Of a DNA stretch of 34,861 bases, positions 18,692-27,300 are shown one piece after another. The notes beneath the pieces are model-generated. The model had not been told where the DNA came from. It saw only the letters and a program-made list of their open reading frames with translations, and did no database searches. The position numbers and the translations under genes are program-made. How positions within the stretch are numbered: the stretch's first letter is position 1; each line of letters opens with the position of its first letter. The DNA is from Bacteroidota bacterium (GTDB taxonomy: Bacteria > Bacteroidota > Ignavibacteria > Palsa-1295). The stretch covers positions 1 through 34,861 of the forward strand of contig JAKAIL010000008.1 in assembly GCA_021825235.1 (NCBI GenBank), in the 5' to 3' direction.

Positions 18692-19123
18692 TTAGAAAAT
18701 CGCTCTCACAATTTCTGTTGCAGACTGGCGGTTCTCTTCGTCTTGTTTGCTCTTGGAAGCCGCATGACTCTTATCTATCGGAATTGCACGATAGCCTCTT
18801 AGAGTATCGCGTATAGCTTGTTCCGTCTTTCCACGCTGACCCTCTTTCCTCCCCGGATGGCAAGCGCAGACAATAACATCACAGCGCTCTTGCTTAAGTG
18901 TTTTCAATCTCATTCTAAGAATACGGGCGACATCTCCACCGCTCCAAATCCCAATCTTGAATCCTCGCAATTCAAGAATATCCAAAAAATCCTTGCCCGC
19001 TCCATAAAAATAGTCCGGTAGCTGCTTTGCACCCAGACCAATTAATTCTCCATATGCATACCTAATTGATGTAGATTTGCCGACACATCCAGAGCCTCTT
19101 ATAAAAATAACTTTTTTACGCAT
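18692..19123 (-). CDS. Small P-loop NTPase/kinase-like protein
   Basis: A 143-residue protein with a Walker A motif close to the N-terminus (GSGCVGKST, residues 10-18) and a hydrophobic strand CDVIVCACHP that may provide Walker B-like function. Length and layout resemble small nucleotide or nucleoside kinases and AAA_33-type ATPases, but no substrate-specific motif is recognised. The C-terminus is charged (SKSKQDEENRQSATEIV). It is the first gene of an operon with the DUF4062 protein, with 8 bp between them, which argues for a joint function. The start ATG at 19123 is fixed by the short N-terminus before the P-loop. Confidence 0.6.
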   Translation of the reverse strand: MRKKVIFIRGSGCVGKSTSIRYAYGELIGLGAKQLPDYFYGAGKDFLDILELRGFKIGIWSGGDVARILRMRLKTLKQERCDVIVCACHPGRKEGQRGKTEQAIRDTLRGYRAIPIDKSHAASKSKQDEENRQSATEIVRAIF

Positions 19124-19268
19124 TAGTAATTATGAAAACTAACAGAAATAAAATCAAGTTGCAACAATAGTTATTCCCATCTATGCTTCTGCGGGTGGGT
19201 AGAAGTCAGTCCGAAACGGCGGGGACGACCGTGATCGTTTCTGGGAACACTTCTAATCTAACTACCTC

Positions 19269-19395
19269 ATGCGCCCCTCCGCTATTCCATCACCATCACC
19301 CTGCCCGGCTGCTGCGGCACCCAGAAGTGATCGCGAGCGAAGCGTTACACCGGCACGCGGCGGAAGACCGTTCCCGTGCCCTGGTAAGCGGCTGC
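19269..19395 (+). pseudogene. Broken 5' fragment of RibD_C/DHFR-like gene
   Basis: This stretch is a diverged direct repeat of the start of the intact gene at 19732. One frame reads LRYSITITLPGCC, the next EVIASEALHRHAAED; the intact protein reads LRYSINITLDGCC and GIADEELHRHATEL. The frame shifts between the two parts and similarity fades after about 19395. The rest of the gap on either side (19124-19268 and 19396-19418) shows nothing. Confidence 0.7.
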
Positions 19396-19418
19396 TTGCC
19401 AGCGAGTGAAGCATGGCT

Positions 19419-19631
19419 TCACTCCACATGGGCGCTCGATTCGGCTTTGATCTCCTGAATTGTCTTCGATCCAAAATACTTCCGGGGATTCCCGCACATC
19501 CAGCAAGAGCAGGAGGCAAGATGATTGGCATTTTTCTCGGGATTGTCACACCATGTCAGGAGCTTGCGAGCACGTCGTTTCTTATTTTGAAGCGCGGCCC
19601 GCCGCTTCGCCCGGATTGTGGACTTGACCAT
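19419..19631 (-). CDS. Small conserved cysteine protein (CSCxMCGNPRK family)
   Basis: A 70-residue basic protein. The C-terminal half contains HLASCSCWMCGNPRKYFG followed by TIQEIKAE, a signature seen in many short bacterial hypothetical proteins. The N-terminus is Arg/Lys-rich (IRAKRRAALQNKKRRARKLL). The three cysteines (CSCxxC) suggest metal binding, with nucleic-acid contact through the basic arm, but the function is unknown. It stands alone on the minus strand between the AT-rich island and the reductase gene. Start ATG 19631. Confidence 0.7.
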   Translation of the reverse strand: MVKSTIRAKRRAALQNKKRRARKLLTWCDNPEKNANHLASCSCWMCGNPRKYFGSKTIQEIKAESSAHVE

Positions 19632-19674
19632 ATACGGACTAACTTCAAAAACCTAATTTTGTTACACATCAGGG

Positions 19675-19705
19675 TCTGGATTCCCGCTTTCGCGGGAATG
19701 ACAGA
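19675..19705 (+). repeat. Palindromic intergenic repeat (WIPAFAGMT type)
   Basis: ATTCCCGC-TTTC-GCGGGAAT flanked by CTGG and GACAG. This is the widespread dispersed palindrome whose spurious translation reads VWIPAFAGMT. Another copy is at 21369-21397. Confidence 0.85.
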
Positions 19706-19731
19706 TCCGTCCCTGACCGTTTCTTAGGAAT

Positions 19732-20286
19732 ATGCAATCCCTTCGCTATTCCATCAACATCACATTGGACGGCTGCTGCGATCATCGGGAAGGGATCGCG
19801 GATGAAGAGCTGCACCGGCACGCGACGGAACTGCTCGCGCGGGCCGATGCGCTGCTCTTTGGCCGCGTGACGTACGAAATGATGGAAGCTGCATGGAAGT
19901 CTCACAATGGCGCGTTCGGCGATTGGATGGAACCCTGGATGGAACCGTTTGCACGCCAGATCGACGGGATGAAGAAGTATGTCGTTTCGAGTACGCTGAA
20001 AAGCGTCGATTGGAATGCGGAACTTGTGCGCGGCAATTTGGAGCAGATGGTCCGGGAACTGAAGCAGCAGCCCGGTAAGGGAATCCTTACGGGCGGCGCC
20101 CAGCTCCCATTCGCGCTCGCAGAGTTGGGACTCATCGACGAGTATGAGTTCGTGGTGCATCCGCGTATCGCGGGTCACGGCCCGACGCTCTTCGCCGGGC
20201 TATCGAAGCGTCTCGATTTGCGGCTCGTGAGCAGGCTGGAATATGGTTCCGGCGCGGTGGCGCTGCGGTATGAGGTGAGGAGGTAG
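19732..20286 (+). CDS. Dihydrofolate reductase-family (RibD C-terminal domain) protein
   Basis: A 184-residue stand-alone RibD_C domain protein, the group annotated as 'dihydrofolate reductase family' and expected to be a cytoplasmic NADPH-dependent reductase. Family features: N-terminal strand LRYSINITLDGCCDH; ADALLFGRVTYEMM; KYVVSSTL; GILTGGAQLPFALAELGLIDEY, the nucleotide-binding glycine turn; and HPRIAGHGPTLF. The physiological substrate of these stand-alone proteins is generally unknown. A broken copy of its first 35 codons lies 460 bp upstream, so the locus has been duplicated or disturbed. Start ATG 19732, just after a palindromic repeat; no strong ribosome-binding site. Confidence 0.85.
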   Translation: MQSLRYSINITLDGCCDHREGIADEELHRHATELLARADALLFGRVTYEMMEAAWKSHNGAFGDWMEPWMEPFARQIDGMKKYVVSSTLKSVDWNAELVRGNLEQMVRELKQQPGKGILTGGAQLPFALAELGLIDEYEFVVHPRIAGHGPTLFAGLSKRLDLRLVSRLEYGSGAVALRYEVRR

Positions 20287-20372
20287 TCCGCTGGAGCAAG
20301 CCCACAAGTTCGTCGCTTCTGAGGAACGGATGTATAAGTATTAGTCGTTTCATTGCAATCTTCAAGGAAGCA

Positions 20373-20789
20373 ATGACCCGTCTTGTCTTAGTTCTCACTC
20401 TTCTCATAGCCGGTTGTGCAGCGCCGGGACATTTGAATACACCCAGCGGCCGCCCAGAACTTACGGTACACGCCCCGATGGACCTTGCACAGAAGGCCTG
20501 CCTGCATTGGTTCCTCGCGAATGGGTTTATGGTGCAAAATCCCGGGAATACAAAAGAAATAATCGAGCTTTCGGGAAATCAATTCTTCCATGGTGGCGCC
20601 ACCAATGTGTGGATTACGTACAGTTTCTATCCGGTCAATAGCACAACCACTACGATATACGCTGCTAAGACTATTTGGTACCGGTTCGGCGGGGACACAC
20701 CGCAGACCTCCCAGGAAGACTACAAAGAATTGCAGAACGATCTGCAGGCCATTGCCGCAGACATTCCGAACGAAGGAACTGCGCCCTAA
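20373..20789 (+). CDS. Lipoprotein, unknown function (138 aa)
   Basis: An N-terminal signal with lipobox LIAGC (cysteine 15) predicts a lipid-anchored envelope protein of about 124 residues after cleavage. The mature part contains AQKACLHWFLANGF, FFHGGATNVWITYSFYP and a run of threonines before IYAAKTIWYRFGGD, suggesting a small alpha/beta fold. I do not recognise a family. It is followed by a membrane-protein gene on the same strand after 72 bp, but there is no other link to its role. Confidence 0.65.
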   Translation: MTRLVLVLTLLIAGCAAPGHLNTPSGRPELTVHAPMDLAQKACLHWFLANGFMVQNPGNTKEIIELSGNQFFHGGATNVWITYSFYPVNSTTTTIYAAKTIWYRFGGDTPQTSQEDYKELQNDLQAIAADIPNEGTAP

Positions 20790-20861
20790 ACGTTCGAAGC
20801 TTTATAGTCTTCGCGGCACGCCCTCTTACAATAAACTCATGGGTCATCCGTCTTGCGCCGC

Positions 20862-21278
20862 ATGAGCCTATATTCTTTTGTCGAAGCACTTCATGTAATC
20901 GTTGCGGTGGGCGGGCTGGGGCAACTGGCCGCTATCCCCTTAATCGCCGGGAATCCCGAATGGGGGAACGTGGCGCTTCTGAAGCGCATGCTGCTCGGAG
21001 CGAGCGGGAGCCTGGTCGTCATGCTGCTAACGGGCATCTGGCTGCTCGGGCTGGAGGACTGGACTATGGCGCATGCCGGATGGTTCAGCGCCTCTATGAT
21101 GCTCTTTCTTGCGATGGGCGCGCTACTGGGAATTTCCCGCGGGACGCTCAAGAAGATTGTAGTTTCCAACGTACCGTTCTCGAAATCGCCGCTCGCGGGG
21201 CGGCTTCGCGCGCTCACGACCTGGGCCAGCATCGCGCTCGTGCTGATCGTGTTCCTGATGGAAGCGAAGCCGTTTTAA
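20862..21278 (+). CDS. Small integral membrane protein (DUF2269-like)
   Basis: A 138-residue protein with four hydrophobic segments: ALHVIVAVGGLGQLAAIPLI, a segment around GSLVVMLLTGIWLLG, one around ASMMLFLAMGALLGI, and the C-terminal ASIALVLIVFLM. The histidine in the first helix and the glycine-rich second helix recall DUF2269-type predicted membrane proteins, but the match is loose. ATG 20862 (MSLYSF) is preferred over the TTG three codons upstream. Confidence 0.6.
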   Translation: MSLYSFVEALHVIVAVGGLGQLAAIPLIAGNPEWGNVALLKRMLLGASGSLVVMLLTGIWLLGLEDWTMAHAGWFSASMMLFLAMGALLGISRGTLKKIVVSNVPFSKSPLAGRLRALTTWASIALVLIVFLMEAKPF

Positions 21279-21368
21279 GGGACTCGTTGGAAAATGTGGA
21301 ATATTGATTTACGAGTCGTTGTTTTGGAACCGCATTTCACATAAGGAAACTCTTATTAAGGATAGCAG

Positions 21369-21397
21369 TTGGATTCCCGCCTTCGCGGGAATGACAA
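21369..21397 (+). repeat. Palindromic intergenic repeat (WIPAFAGMT type)
   Basis: TGGATTCCCGCCTTCGCGGG followed by AATGAC, the second copy of the palindrome at 19675. Confidence 0.85.
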
Positions 21398-21436
21398 TTG
21401 TGTGTGGGTTTTGCGCTTCGCGCCAAAGGTCTAGAA

Positions 21437-21484
21437 ACGGTCATCCCCGTCCTCACGAAAGTGGGGAATGCGGGGATCCAGCAA
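21437..21484 (-). repeat. Palindromic intergenic repeat, long variant
   Basis: CTGGATCCCCGCATTCCCCA and its complement-like second half (GTCATCCCCGTC on the plus strand) form the related dispersed element whose spurious translation reads DPRIPHFREDGDD. It lies 39 bp from the shorter copy and extends into the space before the next gene, showing that in-frame extensions upstream of 21518 are artefacts. Confidence 0.75.
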
Positions 21485-21517
21485 CTTTATCAGAGTTTCC
21501 ATAAATCCCGCTTCAAC

Positions 21518-21958
21518 ATGCTGGAACGCCAGGGCCATCGGCTCCTCCAATTGGGAATTATCCTTCTCCTTTTCGTCTGCTTCGAAGGATTTTTTATTCC
21601 GGACCTTGCTTCGCCGACGCTGGGGCTTTCGGTCCACAAGCTGAGTTCGCTGCTCAGTGTCCTGATGCTGGCGATGGGTCTTCTGTGGCCACGCCTGAAG
21701 TTGCGCCCGGCACAGTCCCACTGGGCCTTCTGGCTTCTCGTTTACTCCTCGCTCATTATCGACTTTGCCTATGTGCTCGCCGCGGTGTGGGGCGCCGGGA
21801 ATGAAACCATCCGCATTGCCGGCGGGCCATATCATGGGACCGCACTCCAGGAAACGATTATCCGCATCCTGTCCTATTCGTCCGCGCCGACGGGCATTAT
21901 AGCGTTCGTGCTGATCTTGTATGGGTTACGAATCAAGGCGACGGAATTTTTGAAATAG
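21518..21958 (+). CDS. Hydroxylaminobenzene mutase-like membrane protein
   Basis: A 146-residue protein with four transmembrane segments. It matches the HabA/HabB family, whose characterised members isomerise hydroxylaminobenzene to 2-aminophenol during nitroarene breakdown. Visible family features: LERQGHRLLQLGIILLL, GLSVHKLSSLLSVLMLAMG, LLWPRLKL, FWLLVYSSLI, AAVWGAGNETIRIAGGP and GTALQETIIRIL. Many family members sit in organisms with no nitroarene pathway, so the native role may differ; nothing nearby suggests nitroarene catabolism. ATG 21518 is chosen because the upstream in-frame part is repeat DNA. Confidence 0.8.
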   Translation: MLERQGHRLLQLGIILLLFVCFEGFFIPDLASPTLGLSVHKLSSLLSVLMLAMGLLWPRLKLRPAQSHWAFWLLVYSSLIIDFAYVLAAVWGAGNETIRIAGGPYHGTALQETIIRILSYSSAPTGIIAFVLILYGLRIKATEFLK

Positions 21959-21970
21959 CCGATCGTCCCG

Positions 21971-22383
21971 TTACTTCGTGGAACAGTCTCTTCCAAAGGG
22001 ATCGCCCACGATAGACTCCGTATGCAGCACGCAAAACCACTTGCCGCTCTTCCGTACCCAGGTGGAAGCATCGGCGGCATCCAGAACGAGAAGCCTGCCA
22101 TCCAGCGTAAGCTCTTCGCGGATTTGATACGCGATGATGGCAACGTTCTCTGCCGGCAATAGGAACGTGGAATACTTTAGCTCATACCGTCGATAGTGAA
22201 TGCTCCACCTGCCATCATTTGCCGGAACAGATTCTGGTCGAGGGTCGCGGCACCCTGCGCACCGGTTACGATGCAGGAATTATCTATTAGTTCCAGGCAG
22301 GCATTCGTGTCTCTATTCTTCATTGCTTGCCAAAACGTATGTTCTAAGGTCAGAATATCTTGTCGCGTTTGCGTAGTGTCCAT
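21971..22383 (-). pseudogene. DUF4440/SnoaL-like (NTF2 fold) gene with one frameshift
   Basis: The first part, from ATG 22383, reads MDTTQTRQDILTLEHTFW ... GGAFTIDG and then hits TAA at 22177-22179. The adjacent frame continues without a gap as YELKYSTFLLPAENVAIIAY ... SGKWFCVLHTES ... to the stop at 21971. Together they give about 137 residues with the helix-then-sheet pattern of NTF2-like DUF4440 proteins. The break maps to the sequence GACGG/TATGAG at about 22180-22190, where a single missing base would restore the frame. It is either a young pseudogene or a one-base assembly error. Small-molecule binding or enzymatic roles are typical of the fold; none can be assigned here. Confidence 0.75.
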
Positions 22384-22451
22384 AAGTTACATGCGAGTTT
22401 CAAATAGCGAGCGAACACGAACGCGGAATCGGAAGTTGTGCGGCATGGGGG

Positions 22452-22865
22452 TTAGACCGGCCAAATGAATTCGAGTTCCTTCGAAACGGTAAAGTACGGA
22501 GCATAGTATTCCGGAAACTTCCTTAGCAGTGCCGCCTGATGCCCATTGTGGAAGCGCCGTTGCCCCAGCCAGGGAGGTATCGCGGAATTGGGGGGAAACA
22601 ACGGCCGATATGCAGCGATTTTTTCCAGACAGCTATCCTTATACCCTCGCCGACGCCATTCTTCACAGACCGACGTTCCATAGTCAATGAGCGTGTGTTC
22701 GTAGCCACGCCACATGCGTACTGCGGGATGGTGCTGCCAGGCATTGCTCTTCCCGGCCAGCGTGTGCAGAATTTGGAGTGTCTCCACGCGCTGTTTGCCA
22801 AGGCGTTTTGGATCGAGGACACGAGCGCTCCGCTCGAAGGAACGGTAGGGAAGAAACGTTTGCAT
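22452..22865 (-). CDS. Pyrimidine-dimer DNA glycosylase-like (Pyr_excise / MSMEG_6728 family) protein
   Basis: A 137-residue protein. MQTFLPYRSFERSARVLDPK opens it, followed by RLGKQRVETLQILHTLAG, HHPAVRMWRGYEHTLIDYG, CEEWRRRGY, PPWLGQRRFHNGHQAALL and RKFPEYYAPYF. This is the pattern of the family related to T4 endonuclease V. Biochemical activity of these bacterial relatives is mostly inferred. The start ATG 22865 is chosen because family members begin MQTFLP; the in-frame extension to 22958 has no similarity. It lies 68 bp upstream of the frameshifted DUF4440 gene on the same strand. Confidence 0.8.
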   Translation of the reverse strand: MQTFLPYRSFERSARVLDPKRLGKQRVETLQILHTLAGKSNAWQHHPAVRMWRGYEHTLIDYGTSVCEEWRRRGYKDSCLEKIAAYRPLFPPNSAIPPWLGQRRFHNGHQAALLRKFPEYYAPYFTVSKELEFIWPV

Positions 22866-23099
22866 TTCTTTGAAACGGATGAAAGGGGTCTGCCAGTTCG
22901 TACGCCTCGTCCCGTAAGGTTCTTCTACTTGAAGTAAAATTTCTTCGTCTGGCAGCAATTCCGTAAGTCACAGTTCTGCCATTTAATGGTTTTTTAAGGG
23001 GAGTTTCAGGTCTTCATGGTCCATGGCACGCGGTTGTGAAAAAGTTCTCACACGGGGAGGATCAGAATACCAAATTCACAAACACCTTCAGGAGAATTT

Positions 23100-23774
23100 A
23101 TGAAAAAAGTAGCATTTTCGGTTGCGGTCCTTGCAGTGTTGGGCTCTACGCTCTGGGTCTGTAAGACGAGCACGGAACCTTCCGGACCCAACGATCTGGG
23201 CGGTGATGGAAATATTGCGTTGAATACCGTCGGCAACACCTTTCTGAATTCCGTAAGCCTCGGTAGCTCCTATCTTTCCATTCCGGACACCATGTACGTT
23301 ATGAGCAACAACAATGGCTTCGTGACCTACCGCGTCTGGGCAGACCTTTCGCAGGTTCCTTCGCTGCGGGCACTGCTTCCCACAAACCGGTTGGATACCG
23401 CTGGGAACCTGAATACGACGATCCACTTGAAAATGACCTCCGAGGGTATTCAGGATTACCGGCTCGCGAGTTCCGACTGGACGAAGCCGTTCACCATCGT
23501 GAAGTACAGCGGTAACGTAGGGGATTCGTACCAATTCACCAAAGATGGCCAGATAGTGACGCGGTCCGTTACACAAAAATCCAGCACCGATGATTTCCCT
23601 TATGGCTTCATGTATATTAAAACGATGACGACGGAGGAGAGCCCGGTCGTCGGATTAAATGGTGTAACGAAAATAAAGTACATTACGAACCATAAATTTG
23701 GTCTGGTACAAATCGTAGCCATGCTCACGAATGGCAGTGAACTGAAGATTACGCTGTTTCCTAATTCATATTGA
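23100..23774 (+). CDS. Secreted or lipid-anchored protein of unknown function (224 aa)
   Basis: The N-terminus MKKVAFSVAVLAVLGSTLWV followed by C and KTS is a signal sequence with a cysteine where a lipobox would be, but the residue before it (Val) is unusual. The protein may be a lipoprotein or simply secreted. A good ribosome-binding site (AGGAGA, 8 bases upstream) supports ATG 23100. The mature part is rich in Asn, Thr and Ser and beta-strand-like (IHLKMTSEGIQDYRLAS, FGLVQIVAMLTNGSELKI), resembling an extracytoplasmic beta-sandwich. No family recognised. Confidence 0.7.
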   Translation: MKKVAFSVAVLAVLGSTLWVCKTSTEPSGPNDLGGDGNIALNTVGNTFLNSVSLGSSYLSIPDTMYVMSNNNGFVTYRVWADLSQVPSLRALLPTNRLDTAGNLNTTIHLKMTSEGIQDYRLASSDWTKPFTIVKYSGNVGDSYQFTKDGQIVTRSVTQKSSTDDFPYGFMYIKTMTTEESPVVGLNGVTKIKYITNHKFGLVQIVAMLTNGSELKITLFPNSY

Positions 23775-23822
23775 TTGTTCGAGACGGGCACAAAAGAGCT
23801 TGTCATACGTTTGGCAAGCTCT

Positions 23823-24233
23823 ATGTTATCCGCGCAGCAAGCCTACGAGGAACTATCCTATTATACCCTGGCGCATCCGAGTCCGGAATTCATCCACCAA
23901 TACGTCGTCGATGCGTACACTGCCCAGACGGCGGACGACCACACGAAGCCGATCGCGTTAACCTTTGCGCTGGTTGGGCTTTATCTTCATGTGGAAAAAG
24001 GTTACACGGGCCGCGAAGTCCAGCTTATCCATACACAGTTGGCCGCGGGACGAAGAGCGTGGCCAGCGTTCGAACGACCGCGCGAGCGGGGAGAGCTTTC
24101 TGTTGCGGATGTCCTTGCAGTCCCTGCCGGGCCGGAGCGCGATGCGAAGCTCGACGCCTGGTGCGCTTCCGTGTGGAAGGGGTGGAACGCGAGCCGGGAA
24201 CAGGTAATAGCGATTCGGAAGGGGTTTCCCTAA
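23823..24233 (+). CDS. DUF5946-family protein
   Basis: A 136-residue protein starting MLSAQQAYEELSYYTLAH. The segment SPEFIHQYVVDAYTAQ, then KPIALTFALVGLYLHVEKG, TGREVQLIHTQLA, RGELSVADVLAVP and WCASVWKGW matches the DUF5946 pattern of conserved His, Asp and Trp residues. The function of the family is unknown; the conserved histidines suggest metal binding. An in-frame TTG at 23775 would add 16 residues directly after the previous stop, but the internal ATG fits family starts better. Confidence 0.75.
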   Translation: MLSAQQAYEELSYYTLAHPSPEFIHQYVVDAYTAQTADDHTKPIALTFALVGLYLHVEKGYTGREVQLIHTQLAAGRRAWPAFERPRERGELSVADVLAVPAGPERDAKLDAWCASVWKGWNASREQVIAIRKGFP

Positions 24234-24348
24234 GCTAAGACGTTGTAAAGTTCCGCTCATGATTAGATTCTCAGCTTTTGGGCAAGTGCATAGGATGGCA
24301 TGAAATAAGAAGTGAAGATTGGGAAGAATAATTTTCTCAGAAATCACC

Positions 24349-27300
24349 ATGCAAGCTTCCACTCGAAAAACCGTTGCCTGGACCGTGATGGCCTTCGTGG
24401 TCGCGCTGTGGGTCTTTATCGTTTTCTTTTTTGATGGGATTTTAAGCCATCTTGCCGAACAGAAGCTGATCGACCTCGTCGCCACGGCAACGCACAACGA
24501 ATACCAGTTGAGCTTCCGCACCTTCGAGTATCATCGGGGCACCGTCGATGCCACCGGGCTGGACCTGCGGCGCGTTGCCTACCGTGCCAATGAATACGGC
24601 ACCACGCTCCGCAATTTAGGAATTAGCGATACACGTGTTACCGGCATCAGCTGGTGGGAAGTTATTTTCGGGAATCCAATTACCCTATGGATGGCCCGGA
24701 CCTACGAGCCGCGTGCCTATCTCTGCAATTTCGCACAAGATCGCGACCAGTGGAAGTTACTACCGCCATACATTCCCATTAAGAGCGCTCCCTCGAATTT
24801 TTCACTCAAGTTCGATAGCGTGCTTATTCCTGGTATTTGGATCTATGGCCAGGAGGGAACTACGGACAAAAGTGCCGGGGTGATTTCATTTACCTGCCAG
24901 AATTTACTGTACAATGCGAGATCGACCGCGCCGATGAACCTTACCGAGGACCACGTTCGCCTCGAAGTGCCGTGGCTGCAATATGCCGATTCGGGAACGC
25001 GTTATCTTGTGCGTAATGCACTCCTCACGAGCACCGATTCTATGTTCAAAGTGGATACGTTTGCGTATGTGAGCGGTTCCGGGCCCACACAGATTCGAGC
25101 ATCGGGGTTTCGCGCGGACGTCATCAATTTTGATCGTGCTCTTGCCGGCGAAGGAATTGCCGCGCATAAAGTGCAAGCCGATACCTGGGGTGTAACGTTT
25201 GCGGCGGACACGACTCATCCCAATAATCAACCGAAAGGGATCTCCTGGCAGGACCAACTCGCGCGTTCGGTCGGTATCCCGATTCACATTGACAGCTTGA
25301 TGCTGAACCGAGGCGATCTCGATATCTACTTGGCACATGCCTCGATGGTAGGGGCGCACGGGCTCGATCTGCACATGGCCGCGATCGATTTCGATACGGG
25401 TGCGGCGGCACATCGTCCCGGATTTTCACAAGCCTTCGACCTCGACGCCCATACAGCGCGTTATGCCACAGGAGGCATGGCCATTGCGCTTACGAATTTT
25501 CATGGGAACATTCAGGATTCCCTCCTTACGGCCGGTAGTGTGGAATACGCTTCTGCACAAACTGCAAGGCGCAATCGTACCCGTCCCATGCAATTCCGGG
25601 ATGTACGCGCGACCGATGTCGGCTTTGCCGAATTACTGGCTGGGAAGGCAATCCTGGCCAGGTCGCTCGTAGCTCGCGGATGGAACGTTTCCGGCTTGCC
25701 GGTGCAAAGCGCGCCAAGTACAAAGCATTCAGCGAACGCGAATACGCGAATGGCCTCCTTGTATGCATCGCAGGAGAGTATTGCGCGCTCCGTGGGAATA
25801 CCAATCCGGATTGGAAAAATTGATTTGACGGGCGGACGGGTCAATATTTCTGGCCGCAGCGCTCCCACCATTTACGCCAATGGTGCGAGCATCGATGCGG
25901 TGGACGTTAGGGTGGATTCGAGCACGGCAGCAAGCCACCGGCTCCTGTTTTCCAAAGATGTAAATGTCGGCGCGACAAAATTCCATTTTGCCGATGTGGG
26001 CCGTTACAATTTGGTCGATTTGGACCGCGTTCATACACGCCTTAGCCGACGCGCTGTTTCGGCGCGGGCGGTGAGTTATACGAATCGTTCCAAGTTCGAG
26101 CCTCAACTCAACAATGCGACCTATCATCTGAAGGATATGGACCTGACCGGTATTGACTTCACCGGCCTGCTCGATAACAAACGCATTGCATTGGGAACAC
26201 TGAAGGCAAGTTCCTGGGCCATTGATCGTAGCTCCGATACAACCACCCAGCCACCTTCCTCCACCGCTCCCGCTGCGCAAAGCAAATCGTCATGGAATAT
26301 TCCTATTACTTTGCGCCAGGCAATTCTTCCGGATGGGACCGTTATTTTCCGCGAGCGGGACACCACCCCCAGCGGTTTTTCACCGACGCTCCAAAGTAAA
26401 ATCGCAACGCTGGAGGTAGCCGGGTTCCGGTTCCTGCCACCGAAAGGCAAGCGGCCTCGGCTGGGATATGACCAGGTAATTTGTGCGGTTCCAAGTTTTA
26501 CTTACGCGCCACTGGATGGATTCTATGCCGCCCGCATTCGAAACCTGAATGCGAACCTGAAGGACTCGCTCATTACTATGGATAGCCTTGGCTACGAGCC
26601 GAAGTATTCCGAAGACGAATTTACCGCCCTGCACCAATACGCTCGCGGACGCACCGATTTCCGGCTTGCTAATGTAAAGATCGTTGATATTGACGCACGG
26701 CGACTCATCAACGGCGGAGGCGTGGTGATCGATCAATTTATCGTGCCCTCGATGTGGATGGACTACTATAAAGATACCCGCAAGCCCGTCGATCCGCACC
26801 CGAGCCCCGCGGTCATGCCAAACGATATTGTTCGGTCCCTGCACTTGCCACTCACGGTGCGGTATATCGATATTCAGAAGGGCCATATTCAAATCCGCGA
26901 AAAGACGCAGCCGGGCGTGGCGCCGGGTGACTTCACGTTCGACAGCGTCAGCCTGGATGCCGAACCCATCACGTTCGATACCACAAGCCCCTATGTGGAT
27001 TCCACCACGCGGTTCGATCTGGCTGGGTATCTCATTGGGCAATCGCCCACCCGTGTGACCATCCTGTATCCCTTGCACGACTCGGAACTTAACTTAGGAA
27101 TCCGGGGAACGGTGGGGCCGTTCGATTTAACGGCATTGAACCAGTACGTCGTCAACGCGGACCGAATCCAGGTGAAGAGCGGCAATTTCTACCACGCCGA
27201 TGTGGACATGACGGTTCGGCATGACATCGCGACGACCTATGTGGCGCCCATTTATAATCACTTCAAAATTCGGATCTTAGACACGGAACCGGGAACTCCG

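Noticed and set aside
19675-21484. CRISPR-like spaced repeats
   Set aside because: The repeated palindromes are few, irregularly spaced by more than 1 kb and match the common WIPAFAGMT intergenic repeat; no cas genes are present.
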